Shown: positions 1 to 14,009 of the stretch, in pieces
Position numbering within the stretch: position 1 is the stretch's first letter
Layout: each line of letters opens with the position of its first letter
DNA from: Channa striata
Taxonomy: Eukaryota; Chordata; Actinopteri; Anabantiformes; Channidae
Reading direction: 5' to 3'
Assembly: GCA_033026295.1 (NCBI GenBank)
Contig: CM065179.1
Span: 24,421,275-24,485,274 of the forward strand
Length of the DNA: 64,000 nucleotides
Translations under genes and position numbers: made by a program
The notes under the pieces: model-generated
Told to the model about the DNA's origin: nothing
What the model saw: the letters and a program-made list of their open reading frames with translations, nothing else
Databases searched by the model: none

Positions 1-1449
1 CCTCCATTCCTCAGGCATCTTCTCAGTCTCTAAAATCCTTTTAAACAGACTGGTTAGAAACCCCACTGCTGTCTCTCCTAGACACTTCCACACCTCCATC
101 AGGACCAACAGCCTTTCCGCTCTTCATCCTTTTCAGAGCCTTCCTCACTTCATCCTTTCTAATCTCTGCTTTTTCCTGCTCCACAACATCCACATCTTCC
201 TCCCTTCTTTCCCTGTCATTTTCCTCATTCATCAGCTCCTAAAAAATACTCCTTCCATCTTCTCTGCACACTCTCCTGGGTTGTTAGCACCTTTCCATCT
301 CTGTCTTTAATCACCCTTATCTGTTGCACACCTTCCCCATCTCTATTTCTCTGTCTGGCTATCCTGTACAAGTCCTTCTCTCCTTCCTTCGTGTCTAATC
401 TGTCATACAGCTCATCGTAAGCTTTCTGTTTGGCCTTTGCCACCTCCCTCTTCACTCTGCGCTGCACTTCCTTGTACTCCTGTTTACTTTCCTCAGTCCT
501 TTCTAAATCCCAATTCCTTTTAGCCAACCTCTTCCTCTGGATGCAGTCCTGTACTTCCTTATTCCACCACCAAGTGTCTTTATCTTCTTTCCTCCTTCCA
601 GTTGACACACCAAGCACCTTCCTATCCTTTTCCCTGATAACCTCTGTTGTAGTTTCCCAGTCATCTGGAAGCTCTTCCTGACCACACAAAGCCTGTCTCA
701 ACTTCTGCCTGAATTCCTCACAAGTTTCTTCATTCTTTAGCTTCCACCACTTGGTCTTTTCTGTCTTTTCTCTCTTCTTCTTCCTGGCCACCAGAGTCAT
801 CTTCCACACCATCATGCGGTGCTGTCTGGCTACACTCTCTCCTACCACCACTTTATAGTCACTAACCTCTCTCAACTGCCCTCTTCTACATATACTCTGT
901 GTTCCTCTCTCTTCTGGAAGTAGGAGGTGACTACAGCCATTTGCATCCTCTTAGCAAAGTCCACCACCATCTGTCCTTCTGGATTCCTTTCCTTTACACC
1001 AAACCTGCCCATCACCTCCTCATCACCTCTGTTCCCCTCACCAACATGCCTATTGAAGTCAGCTGAAGTCACGGGTAGAACAGTTTGTATCCTCCTCCAA
1101 TACTATGTGCTTTTCTGCCCTTCCACCTCGTCTCTTGCACACACAGTATATCTACCTTCCTTCTCTCCATCATGTCTGCCAGCTCTCTACCTTTCCCTGT
1201 CATTGTGCCAATGTTTAGAGTCCCTAAGCTCCTGCCTTTCGTCTTCTTCTCTGTCCACGAACCCTTCTACCTCCTCTCCTTCTTCGACCAACAGTAGTCC
1301 AATTTCCACCGGCACCCTTTAGGTAGGTTTAGGTAGCGGTTGTTGGTAACCCGGCCTCGACCGATCCGGTATGAAATTGCTATGGGTGACTTGCATGATT
1401 GTTCTTGGCAAGTTTTACGCCGGATGCCCTTCCTGACGTAGCCCTCTCT
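1..1449 (-). mobile_element. RTE-type LINE, degraded, running off the left edge
   Basis: Read on the minus strand, this is the 5' two-thirds of a non-LTR retrotransposon of the RTE clade. From high to low coordinates there is a 5' leader (about 1320-1449, containing the fish-repeat phrase gccggatgcccttcctgacg in reverse-complement context), the start of an apurinic-type endonuclease (NIGTM and ILCVQETRWKG, about 1085-1240), a later endonuclease block (DFNRHVGEGNRGDEEV, about 1020-1070), the linker region rich in K/R/E (about 225-875, TWWWNKEV and RRWKEYF), and the first reverse transcriptase residues (MKSGKAVGPDG, about 95-130). The middle of the endonuclease is missing between YKLFYP and DFNRHVG, a second small deletion follows EEHRV, and a frameshift follows GPDG. 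It is therefore inactive. Clade assignment is from remembered family sequence and was not searched. Confidence 0.85.
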
Positions 1450-4400
1450 AAGTTATAATATCAGGGATACGTACAATACAGAGTACCTATTAAAAATGAA
1501 ATGACCTCTTAGTTTTTTAGACTAGAGAATATTGTCCAATTCTTATTTGTAAAGGTGAAAAGCAAAAGTGGTCTTGTTCACATCAGAATCATGCTTTCCT
1601 TTATGTTTCCGTCATGTTTTCACTATTTCTTTCTGCAGTTCATTTTAAATCTTTACAAGCCTTCCAGGGCCTCTGCAGAGAAGCATCTACATCATGTGAT
1701 GCTGCCAGCACTATCCTTCATGGTAGGGCTGTTTTGTTCTGATGATTTGCAGAGTTGTATTATAATGTGTGAATTTGGCTTATACCATAGTGTCTAATCT
1801 AATGGGCAAAAAGGTAAATTATTGTCTCAAACAATTGAGGCTTTGTCATACTCAGATTTAATCTGAACTCATCTTTCTTTCCAATTCTCCTATAAATTAT
1901 TCTGATTCGGCTCTGACTTTACTCTAATAGATGATTAGTGAAAGAAAGGAAAAAATGTCAAAATGTAATTTTTTTTCTATGGGCACTGTACTGTATCGCA
2001 AACTTTAATTTTATCTTTTTAAAGATACAAAGAAAATTTATGGGGTGAAAAATACAGGGTTAGCAAATTTGCTTTAAACACAAGCCACAAGGACTTTTTC
2101 CATAAGCTTCATTATTTCCTCATTGGCAACTTCTGCAGATGACTAATGAGGAGAAATTTTGCTCTTTTGTAACAGATCTTCAGGGTCTAGTTTACACAAT
2201 TCACTTTTGTTAAAATGAAAAAAAAAGCTCCTCGGTCAAAATGAAGACAATTACATATTTGTCATTTCCTTTAACTACTGATGGCAAATAAATTAGTTCC
2301 AACTATACCATTTCCAAAACCACTTATTAGTTAACCGATTCATTAGAGTGGACCTACATCATGTGGTTGCTAGGAGACTTATAGTGCAGATGCAGAGCCT
2401 CTTTCATTACCATGCTCAATCTCCGACACAGGTACAGAACAGTTACTCATACTGCAGCTATTTCAGAGACAAAACAATTATGGTTAATGCCTTTCTTTCC
2501 CCCTCTCTCTTTACCTTCCTGTTTCTGTACTCTTCACATCTCTAGCTGCCCTTCTACTACTCTCTTCTTTCTTTGCGTCCCCATTTCTAATTATTTCTAT
2601 TTCTCCCTTTCCGAACATGAACTCCCCGTGTCCCTCAGGGATTGTGAAGCTTTAGAGTGCTGAAGAGTGCAAGCAGCTCCAGAGTTTCAGCCCTAAGTCT
2701 TACATCTTTAGTGTTTTCAAAGGAGGAACATTAAAAGGGAATACATTTAGCCCTGCAAAATGAGGTGAATTCAAGAGTTTTCTGCTTACTCAGATGTTAC
2801 TGTAGCTGTCAGAATTTCCAAGCGGTCTCTGTTTTTCTTCCAGATGGCACAGCAAGTGGCAGTAAATAGAATATGACCCTTTATCTGCAGGAAGGGTAAC
2901 TGAAGCTGTATGCTTTCAGATAAATTACTGGTTGCCAAACTCTAGATGCAGCGTTTTACTGTAACTGGCTGGGTAAAAGTGCCAACAACAAGCAGTGAGT
3001 ATACGCTACAATGTATACATAGGCAGAAAGTACATCTCTGTGTTTGGGTGTAGGTAGATTGTCTTTAACACCAGAAAGTTTCCAGGATCAATAGTACAAA
3101 AATATTTCAATACTGATCTTTTCAAAAATGGCTTGGTCCAGAACACTGTCTCAGTACCATGAACCAAATCATTGTTGCAAAACTCTCATACAGTCCACAT
3201 CTTGGCATGCTGTATGTACCAGATTAAACATCAGTGGGCCAACTTTTCGAAATCTATGGTAGTGTAAAAGTTCAAAGATTAAATGGTTGGACAAAGCAGT
3301 CCTTCAAACTTCAAACACTACTGAAAATCCCTTTTATTATACTTAGTGACCAAAATAAAAAGGTGTTAGTTGTGTGTATTTATGGTGACATTGAAAAAAC
3401 AACAGTTTTAATATAACCCTGTCATGTTTATGAAGTAAGTAACACACATTTCTACTGAAAACTCTTTGATAAATATTATTAATTCAAGGTGTCCACACTT
3501 TATCTTCACTACTGCATTTCTGCTCATGCCTCAAGGACGAGCTTGTCCAGGAACATGATATGATTTTGGCTCACTGAATTGGACGACCAAGTCATCAGAT
3601 CTTGGTCCAAGTAACCATCTTTGTGATACACTGGCAACAAGATCCACTACGAGTCAATTTGACTATTGTTGAAAGCATGGCCAGTTACTCTGTAGAAGGA
3701 CACCTTAAAAAATTTAATTTCTTGTAAGGCCACTGTTCCTGTGTTGTTTTGCACATCGGATGTACATGAGTAATGGCAACAGTGCATTGGAACCTGTCAA
3801 CTTTGTTCAAGTTTTTGTCTCTAAAAACAGAAGGTTGACTGCAAAGGGTGACGCCTCATCATCAATACTAATTACCACCCAATGAGAGAGTAATTGGAGT
3901 AAATGAATGTGGAACAGCTCATTTACATATCCATAATAAATGCTACACTACATAAACACAGCTGTGAACAATCGAGAATGAGATGTGCAACTAAGGTGTT
4001 TTTTTGTTTTTGTTATTATTTGGATTTTACTGCTCATTGACAAATTTTGTAAATGTTTTAATGATAATACACGGGAAAGCCAGGCAATCAATCATGACTT
4101 GTGCCTCTTTCGATACAGGGTCAACATGTATTCATAATAAGATAAGTTTTGGAACATGTATAGTAAACAAAAATACATATTTAAAAGTATGTAAATTTAA
4201 ACATTTCAAAATTGCAGAGCAATGGAAGTATAGTAAGATACATAATACTGTAGATTACATATTAATGTCTCTGGTTGACATTCCAGCCTCTTTGTGCATT
4301 CACCCTATCTGTCACCATAGCAGTTGGTGAAAAGGTTAAATGGATCAGAAGAGTCAATGTCATTTATCAGTAAAAATGAAAATGTTAATGCCATCCTGTA

Positions 4401-5780
4401 CGTGGGCTGCAGCAGTGCTGGAGGACAATTAATAATTATTCTCCTGTCACATCCTCTTACATATTTAGATACAGGTAGGCGATAGAAATACACAGTTTCA
4501 GAGTTAATTTGAAGAAATGTTACAAAGTCAATTCAAACTTGGGCAACATTTTAATGATGTGCTCAGCACAAACTATATTTAAGAAGCGGCTAAATTGTGG
4601 GGCCAATGTAAAGATAAATACGCGCCACCACACTCAAATTCTTTTTGACTCTAAAAGACTAAATGACTGGAAAAAAATAACAACATTTAAAGTTTAAAGT
4701 CAGTAAGTTGGTAGCAGTTTGAACCAGATGACACAGGCTACGGCAAAGACTGCAGCAGTCAAATTTGCAAACAAAAGAGGCAAAATTAAAGATCTCATTC
4801 TGTGTAACGACACATAAAATATGTATCTAGTAATTACACCTGTGGAACATCTGATTCCAGAGGAAGGAGCATGGACTTTTTGTTACAAGGTGGAACACAA
4901 AGGGGTTAATTTACTGCATCACATCTGCAAGATGGTCAAAAAGCTCTCTAGCATCATCGCCAGCCTTTTTTTGATATTGGCTTTACGGAAACTACTAGAC
5001 GTGTTATTATGTAATTGCCGTAGCTCTTGGTGTTTACTTTTTATATTATTACCTTTGTGTTTTAGGCCTCCTATTACCAAGATAAATGTATTGCTTTTAC
5101 CAAGGTATTAACCAGTATTATTTTGTTATTAGCATAAAATTAAATTTCAACATAACCCTGTTACATCATTATTACAAAACTATTACCTGCTATTCCCAAG
5201 ATTTTAGCTTCATAATTACATAGCTGTAAAGTAATGTAACTTTTTTATTTATTAAGAATTTAAAGTAGAAGCATGAACAAACCTGACCTGTCTCCCTAAA
5301 GTCACTGTAGACTAAAATACCTCTTGATCCCTATTTGGGTTAATTGCTACAAAGAAGCTCAAATCTATGAGGTATATGGGTGGAATGGTTTGACACTCCC
5401 ATCTGACTCAAGCCTAATGGGGCGGCGGGGTCATGCTGTTTAATGGCAGTTAGCTAGCTGAGTGACAGCACCGCACCAGGCCAGAGGCTCAGCTGTCACG
5501 GATCGCAGGTGTGCTGCTGATTTATGTGTCATTGTAGTATGCGATAAGGTCGAGATGAGAGAGGGTGAGAGAGGAAGACAGACATAAAAAAAAAGATACA
5601 ATAAGATAGAAACAGCACAGAGAGACAAAAATGTGTTCAGAAAGCCCAGAAAGCTGACGAAAAGCTTTGACCACAGTCATGATATAGTAAAGTATGATGG
5701 GAGTCATCATCAAAAGAACCCCTTATTTGATCTGATCACATAAACATGTTATTAAATGAAGTGTATTCACATAGTGAGTG

Positions 5781-5824
<44 letters not shown>

Positions 5825-6254
5825 GGCATGCACACTGCTGATCCCACCTGCAGGATTCACCCTTGTGTGCAATTCAAATGGAAAATGTCAGGTGCAATTA
5901 TAATGCAAAGCTAACCTTTAGTAAGGGAGATTACTGCATCAATATGTTGCAGCTTGTTATACATGGAACACAGAATGCTTTCCTGACAATTCTCAGTAAT
6001 TCTGGTAAACCAATTTGAATAGTTAATTCCACAATACCAACATGAGAAAGGCATTATTAAAGCATAAAGCCAAAGGTTTTTTTAAAAGAAAAAAGAAATT
6101 GTAGGGTTTTTATTTACTCTATTCATGATATTCAGTCTGTACAAGAGTCCACATGAAAAGCTCGTAGTTGACTTAGATACATATGAGAGCAGCTTAAAAA
6201 TTATAGCACCCACTCATAAGCTATTCCTATGTAGAGTTTCCGTTTATTAAATGC
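1450..6254. other. intergenic, no gene seen
   Basis: AT-rich unique-looking sequence with short random open frames only, none with a recognisable domain or splice context. Around 5400-5530 the composition is more balanced, which might indicate a conserved noncoding element, but nothing more can be said. A short GA microsatellite lies at 5793-5817. Confidence 0.6.
5793..5817. repeat. (GA)n microsatellite
   Basis: An A-run followed by about 12 GA dinucleotides. Simple sequence, no function implied. Confidence 0.95.
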
Positions 6255-6665
6255 CATTTAATAAACCAGATCTTTCAATCTGGTTTTAGAACAAAACACA
6301 GCACTGAGTCTGCTCTTCTGCGAATGTTTAATGTGATTCTCCTAACCTCTGTGTGACTATGTGGTCCTATTGATACAGTGGACCATGATATTTGGATCTC
6401 CCGCCTAGAACACAGGGGTGGTATAAAGGGCCCAGATCTGAGCTGGTTCAAGTCCTACTTAAAGGACTGAGGTTTTTGTGTCCAACTTGGAGATTTCCAG
6501 TCTGCGCTGTGGGGTTCCAAAAGGCTCTATTTTAGGCCCTAGCCTGGTTTCTTTGTATTTGCTGCCCCTTGGCTCCATCCTCTGAAAACACGACATCTCT
6601 TTTCACTGCTATGCTGAAGACTGTCAGATCTATGTTTCTAGGTAGGGGCACTTTCAACGTTTTGC
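6255..6665 (+). mobile_element. LINE reverse transcriptase fragment (L2/CR1-like)
   Basis: A broken plus-strand translation shows reverse transcriptase blocks in order: FQSGFRTKHSTESALL, DTVDHDIWISRLEH, a WFKSYL block, GSILGP-like, and a degenerate FHCYAED in place of the usual YADD active site. Stops and frameshifts interrupt every block and no 3' tail was found next to it. This is an old internal LINE fragment, distinct in sequence from the L2 copies at 29.7 and 36 kb. Confidence 0.8.
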
Positions 6666-8501
6666 CTTGTGCCTCCCTCTACTGAAACAGAAACTCCATC
6701 TACAGAAATTGTATATGCTCTGAAGAATGTCAGCGTAGTAGCTGGACAGGGGTGGCCTTAACCTACCACATCCAGTTTCAGAGTTTCGTGTGGCATCACA
6801 GTGGGAGCACTTTAAGTTGCTCAGATATCTGCTCTGGAAAAGAAGACAGATGACAGACCAATCAGCCAACAATCTGTTTGCACAGAGAAAGTGGAAGAGA
6901 CATAACCAGTTAGGTTTGCTTTGGCCTTCATCTACAGCATAAATAATATTTCTTTTCTTTGCTCTCTTTCTAGGCTTGGAATTCAGCAGTAATATTTACT
7001 TTACAAACCGTGCACACGACATTTATGGTGTTACTAAATACTGAATTCTCGGGTTATTGCCCATCACATCAAAAGCATGATGAATGAATCTGTGTGGTAC
7101 ACGTTTCAGCATCCATTAACTGTTTCTGAGTATAATTCAAACGCATGCAGAAACAGTCACTATATATCTGAGGTGCTTATAGGGGCCACACTGTGGGGAC
7201 TATAAATTTGATAAATCTGCTGATTGAAGAGACGGGAGCCACAGCTTCAGTCTAGCACCAGAAGCAAAGTATGAACCCCTTTTTCTATCAATAAATTGAA
7301 ACACTTTGAATGTGTTGCATCTAGGAAGAAATCTCAAGGCCAGGTGCAAAAAAACCCAAAAAAACAAGAGCACGCCATTACAGTACATCGAAGCAGAACA
7401 ATGAGGTCCTTCACCGGCATTAATCAAGAGCATTTAGGGCTTTTAAAAGGTCTGGGTTAGGTCTGATAGGTGACAGGTGGTTTTGCTGTGGCTGCAGCCA
7501 GACTGTGGGATATAACTCTTTAAACTGTTACACTGGCTGAATCAGTCAAAATTTTAAAAATGTGGCTTGTTAAAGTTTTATGAGTTCTCCTGGACAATGA
7601 AGCTGTTTTTTTTTTTCTTTGTTTGTTGAAATATAGGCCCATAATTTTAAAGGCAACTTGTTTGCAATGCATACGTGGTTAATTGGAGTAGTACTCTAAT
7701 GGTGTCTTCTTTTAAAAATCCTTAATGAAAATGACTGTATTCTGGCCAATAATACAAGCTGTGCAAAGGGGGAAATGGCAGTTCTCATAACAAGTAGAAA
7801 ATGTCTGAGAGTGGATGACTCATTCAGAATAACAATGAATCAAACTCTCACATTCACATTCAAATCATATTTGAATGGTCATTCAGCTAATTACAGCGAC
7901 TGCCTTTCAGTGTTTCGTAGTGTTGTCATGGAGGATCTTATTAGTGCAGCTCATGAAGCTCCGACATCAGACATGTTATGGGTGCATCATGCCTTTGCTG
8001 GATATACTCTATTAAAGAGTAAATTGCTTTCAACGCTACCCATCCAGGCAGCCAAAACCTGTTTCTTAGAAATTATGTTCATATACAGCTAATTTGCAAA
8101 CGCATGTGCTTCGAAGGATACACAATTGCAAATAGATTTGAGATACATTTTTCTTACTAACATGATAAAGATAGGTTGATGTATGCATGTAACAATTGAG
8201 TAATATGTGCACAATTACCAATATAGACCACATGACGTCATGAGGTAACCAACATATTTGTGACATCACCTCATGATTATTGTATTTACCAAACAATAAA
8301 ATTCAGGTTAAGTTTAAAATTACATTTAAATAGACTGCAAATCTGCATAGGTGCAGCTTAGATTATGATTGGGTGCTATATTTAAGTTGCCATCACAACA
8401 TGAATATGCATCTAAATCTGTTTCTGTATGTGTCTGTAAGGTGACCTTGAGTGTTTAGAAAGTGTCTATAAGTAAAATGTGTTTATTTAATTATAAGAGC
8501 T
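6666..8501. other. intergenic, no gene seen
   Basis: No coding exon, RNA gene or clear repeat recognised. One full palindromic CRE-like site occurs at 8231-8242. Confidence 0.6.
8231..8242. promoter_or_regulatory. palindromic CRE-like site
   Basis: Twelve-base palindrome catgacgtcatg containing the full CREB/ATF consensus TGACGTCA. It lies far from any gene seen here, so it may be chance. There is no evidence of use. Confidence 0.25.
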
Positions 8502-8768
8502 GGGCCGCGCGGTGGTGGAGTGGTTAGTGGTGCTACTTCATATAGCATAGGAGTACAGTCCAAAGACATGCATGTTAGATTATTTCTAAATTACCCATGG
8601 GTGTGAATAACTGTGAATGGTTGTCTGTTTTTATGGTCTCTCTGTGTTGGCCCTGAGATACACTGGAGACTTCTCCAGGGTTTACCCTACCTTTCATCCA
8701 AGGATGGCTGGGATAGGTCCAGCCCCTGGAACCCTTTAAGGATAAGCGGTTACAGATTTTGGGTGGAC
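8502..8768 (+). mobile_element. tRNA-derived SINE-like repeat, internally deleted
   Basis: The head gcggtggtggagtggttag resembles a tRNA A-box region. The body contains gtccaaagacatgcatg, gtgaatggttgtctg, and the tail gctgggataggtccagccc followed by ggataagcggttacag. This is the layout of a very common teleost dispersed repeat known to me from memory. The part that should hold the B box appears deleted (jump near 8545-8560), so the internal Pol III promoter is broken. Confidence 0.7.
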
Positions 8769-11458
8769 TCACTTTATTTGTCGATTCTTTATGTGTCAGT
8801 TAACTTTGCGCTTGCGATTACAGCACTTGTTATAGTTAATTGGGTATAATCCAGAAAACGCTAAGATCATAGGAAGGGACGCGGACCCGAGCTCTGGTGC
8901 GTCAGGTCGTAACCACACCACCCCCTTCTTGGAAACTCTTCATAAAAAAATGTGTGTACAATACAGCCAAAAGTTACACATTAAATTCATATGTGTAGTG
9001 GTATTTCTAGGTACATGATTAAGCCATTCTGAAGTCTCTTCCACTCACTGACCATGTATCATGTATCAGTTATTTACCATTTGATTTGTCTAAGGAGGCA
9101 CTCCATCTGGCAACCAGCAGCTGTGAACTAACCAATAACCTGACTTGCCTACCCATCTGGTCACCCACTAGTTTGTCTAAACCAACTCCACTTTTTTCCA
9201 CTTAAATTCTCATACAGCATTATCTTTCTTATAGTCTTCATTTTAACCAAATAGGTTATCACTGTACTTCCTTCCAGCCCCTCATTTGCCTGACAAGGTG
9301 CTCCAACTGGGACTCAAACCTTAGGGTCAATGAATCAAGCTGTGTTCAACCCCTACTACTCTGAGCTGAAGCTAATTTACTGGCAAACCTAAATACACAT
9401 GTAAACTCTTGACCCACCCAGCAAGTCCTCTAACCTAAATATCCATATGTTTTGGCCCTACCCTATCATATGACCCATAGAAATATCTGTTGAAGGTCCA
9501 AAGACACTTTAACATCTGGCTGGAAGAATTCAGGTAGCAAACCCACCCTGATGTCCTCCCCAATGGAGTTAATGAGTAGACTGTAAATACTATTGTGTCA
9601 TGGTCACTTCACCTGCTAGACATTAGCCAACTGCACTATGCCTCTCGTTTTATGCTTTTTTTTTCTTTCTGCTGTAGGTACAAATAAACCAAGAGCTATA
9701 ATTCACAGGGGTAAAGTTTTAACTCATCAAATGATCTAACAAGACAATTTCTCCTTTCCTTACCATTCACCTTTTTCTCAGTCCACTTTTTGACACTGCA
9801 TTGTCACTAGGCAGGCACAGACACTGTGATGCCAAGGTATCATTTCAGCATTGTGCAAGAATGCATGACTGCAAATATCACATAAAACAGTATATTTACT
9901 TTTCACTCTTCACAGGTCACTATCAATCTGACAGCGAATCAGTCATTTACACACACTGGGTATCGTTCAAGCACATTAGCAATTGAAGCTGGCAGCTGTA
10001 GTGTTAGGAGGCATAAAGTAGAGCAGGGTGCAGGGTAGGGTCAGTCATAACATGCCCTCTGGGAGCATACACACTAGATCGTGTAGCACTTTGTAAAACA
10101 AGCCTATAATTAGATCAGTACAGATGCCGAATATAAATGGAAATTTCTCTTTAGCTCATTTTTAGTTACTAGCATGCTGTCAGAGATTAACTAAAGAGCC
10201 ATCTAACATTTAAATCAGTTGTTTCTGCTATTTGAAAATGCAGATTGCTGATTAATGGGCAAATTACATCTATTTTTATCTGGATAATGTAAAACAAGTT
10301 AAGGTAAAACAAGCGTCACTTTGTCTGCACCACTTTTAGTCGAGAAACCTTTCAAAATGTAGCCTTATATGTATTCTGTCCACAATATAGCTTGAAGTAT
10401 ACTCTAAAGTCAGATAACAGGCCATGATTGCTTATGCGTGTGTGGCCTAAATGGTGCACTGGAGCAAGTAATGGGAGAGAATGACTGGAGAAATGGATGA
10501 CTCCTCAAAAGTCACCTTGACTGAATAGCATTCATCCTTCACATGCTAAACACACACGCTTGTTGCTTCTCCGCGCTGACCAAGGTCTTTTTCAACATTA
10601 AGGACACCAAGCATGTTGTACTACACTTGATAACATTCATCAGCCGTGTCTTCTACCAAATCCGCTTTCATCACTACTAAAGATGTCAGTATTGATAATG
10701 ATGTACTTCATGCCACTACTGTTTCCCTGTACTGCTGTTTCAGTATAGTGTTTACACTGATTCTCACACTTCCGGGCAATTTTCTGTTTGAGTTGGCACT
10801 GAAAAGGGTGTCACTTCTTGTATCAGATGTGTTAAATACCATCTGAGGCTCTGTAAATGTAGTTTGACATAGGATATGATTCAGTATATACGCTTCACAC
10901 ATCATAATAAAAGGTCCAGTGTCACAACACATTGTTGATGATAGTACCCCTAAATTTATTCTGCACCATGGCAACAACCTCGAACATACAGGAAGAGTCA
11001 TAAATAACTATATTCACTGACAGTCAACAGAATACCTGTTTTCCAAAATATTAATCACCCTTTTGTATGAAGGCAATTTAAAAGTTTATACAATTTGCAT
11101 TGGAAGCTTTTGGATAGATTGTGGGTTTCCTTGGGAGGTAATGCAATTTTAGAATGCTACCGGTCTACCAAAGTGTCATTTTCTGGCAACTGGAAATGCA
11201 TGAGGGTTTTTCAGTTAGTTTTGCCTGGCATACAAAAAGCGTCTGACTGGTGGGTCCTGGGCATTATCTGCTGTACAGACGTCAAGTTGTAAATACCTTG
11301 AGGGTTGTTGATGTCACATGTGGGCTGTCATCTTAACTCATCATCATGTGAGTTCCTAGGGTTACAGGAGTCAAGGTGTAAATGTTGTTCAACTGCCTGG
11401 AGAGGGAATGCAGGATGCATGTTAACTGCTGGAGTCCTTCCTTGCACTGCAGGCCAAG

Positions 11459-11528
11459 TCAAACTCCTCAGGCCGAAACCTGCAATGCAGATGGACTGCA
11501 ATTGCAGGTTTCAGCCTGAGGAGTTTGA
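11459..11528. repeat. 27-bp inverted repeat, 16-nt spacer
   Basis: Arms 11459-11485 and 11502-11528 are reverse complements except for one position. That position is a C/A mismatch on the plus strand and would be a G-U wobble if the minus strand were transcribed. No target duplication or neighbouring transposon end was recognised. Confidence 0.9.
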
Positions 11529-14009
11529 TGTTGTGCATTGTACCATTTGTTTGTAGCCTAAGAAGGTAGGGGCACGTCTGCAAGGCAGTGCAGGTACTTC
11601 AGTAATGTATGTAATTTTCTCTAAGAACCTTACTAAGTCCTATTGCCAAAAAAGACATCATGGTGAAAAGTTTTATGTGAAACTGCCCTCTGTTAAAATT
11701 GCTAAAATTGCACCTTGTCATGCTTTCAAGTGTCTGTAAATCTATTGTACATCTATAACTTTTACTCCAGCCTGTTTTGATGATCTCAGCTGTGTGATGG
11801 TCTCAGTGGTCACTTTTGATGGTCAGTAGACTTTATTATTAAGGTTTAATGCTTGCCCTCGTTTATGTTTTTTTTTCTTTTTAAAACAATAAGCCACAGT
11901 AGGTTGAGATAATATGTAATTAAACTGAAAACCCAGTGCCTTGTCCCTTCATGTTCGCAAGCCTCACCTCTAAGCCCATGATCTTAACACAGACCATAAG
12001 GCTTTATGACCAGAAACTTTGTCCTAACTAAAGAAGTGGGTTAGATTTAATCCCTCACTGCTCTGATAGACCTATTCAGCAGGCTACGGTAAAAGACACG
12101 CTGCCAAATGATTGAGTCTAACCCTAAGAACACCTCGGAGCCTCTTCTCGGCTGTTTCCCTAATGTCCCTGTATTTCTCTGATTTGACGGAAACAAAGTC
12201 AGAATGACAGTGTCTGAATTTGAACTTGGCAAACTTTAACAAGAAAAGCTCTAACACTATCAAACCAAAAATATCCACGCAGTTTGTTACTATAGTTGAG
12301 TATCTTCTACAAGATTAGTTACAGTAGAACTCACAACAGACTTCCACATTAACAGCTCATCAGCTTTTCTCCTGAGTGACATACTCCTATGCTGCTTCTT
12401 CCTCTTTACTTCTTGTTATTCATCCTCATTGCCTAATGAAAGGTCAGCTACAAAGTGCACAACAGGTGTCCCACTTAGACACACACAGACGCTCAGTCTA
12501 AGAAACCTGCTGGCTGCGGTCCACTGATTCTTCTGTGAGCGACATGCATCATTAACAGCTTTTAAACTGCAGAGGTGTCCTGCCTTCAGGATCTGCTAAC
12601 AGGGCGTACAACCCCCCTTCTCTCAGCATCACACCCAGTATACACACCCTTTAAAGTGTTTCTAAAGAAGCTTAACAACCCATTCTAAAGAGCCTGCATG
12701 GGACATTTGTAGTCCATTAAAAAAAGCTACAAGCTACAAATAGTACTTCACTGTGTGCCCTTATGGAATATGCACCAGTTGCCGTGCCGAGCTGGTTAGG
12801 GGCAGTAGCAGGTGAGTAAAAGCATTTTCTCTACATTGCTTGTCCAGTAATTCTCCAAAGAGCTGTGGGAATCGGGTAAAAATCTTTTATTGTTTTCCCA
12901 TAAAGCTACAGTAACATATAAATGCAAGTGTTTAGATACGTAAGTCAAGACATGTGGAGCAGTTACAGTGTGCAGGTCTTTTCTATGAAGCAACCACATT
13001 TAGAAGCTGATGGAAGGTAATCCTTAATGAAAAAGACATTTCTCGTGGTGATTTTCAACATCAAAACAAGCATTTGGTTGGTTCAGCACAGTTAATGCAT
13101 AGCAAGGAGACAGTTCCTTGTAACATGCTATTAAAACATCAAGATGTATAGACCGCCGTCTATCTTACAATGGAGCTTTAACGACATGCCAGAATTTGAT
13201 GTTGACATGGGAGGGGAACATTTACCATACAACCAGCGTGTGTTGTTACGGTGGGGACTGAATACTGTAGAAATAAGGGAATGTATACAGGTTTGTATGT
13301 GCACTGAAGCAAATGGTGTACTTCGTTTACATGTTTATACGATGATGTTGCTTGTAGTGTCATTGAGCTGAGGTGAAATTTTCGTAACAAGATGGTAATT
13401 GAATACACAAAATAAACAAGTATATAAGTAAATAAGTAAGGCAATGCTAAAACAATTTAGTAGGTAAACAAAATGAAGATATTACTGTAAAATGCAATCT
13501 AAAATGGCATCACAATGCACAGGAATGGATTGCACAGAAGAATGAACAGAAATTGCTTTGGTTTGATGTTGCTGTTGTGAATTTTTAAAGAAATGTTACG
13601 TACCATGTTCAAATTGTAAATCACATCGTGTTTCTCAAAAAAATCTTTAGCGTTGAAAATTTTATTTTTTCAGCGCATTCTATAATTTCTCATGGTGTTC
13701 AGCGAAACGTTTTTTGCATTTCGTGTTTTAAAAATGAAATACAAACGCTAAAATTTATTTTATGCATTTACAGAGGTAATGAGCCTAAACCGAATTATTG
13801 ATACTGCGAGCATTCTATAACAAAAATTCTCATACATAGGAATAACAAGTTACAATAAAACAAAAACCTCATTATACAGCGGCATGAAGAAAGTGCATAA
13901 ATATTCAAAGATTCCATTCCCGATATCCTAAAAGTAAAATGAAATATCTTCCCAAAAACGCAGAATAAAATCTTAGCAACCATACGAGATCAAAAATGGT
14001 GCCGTGTAT

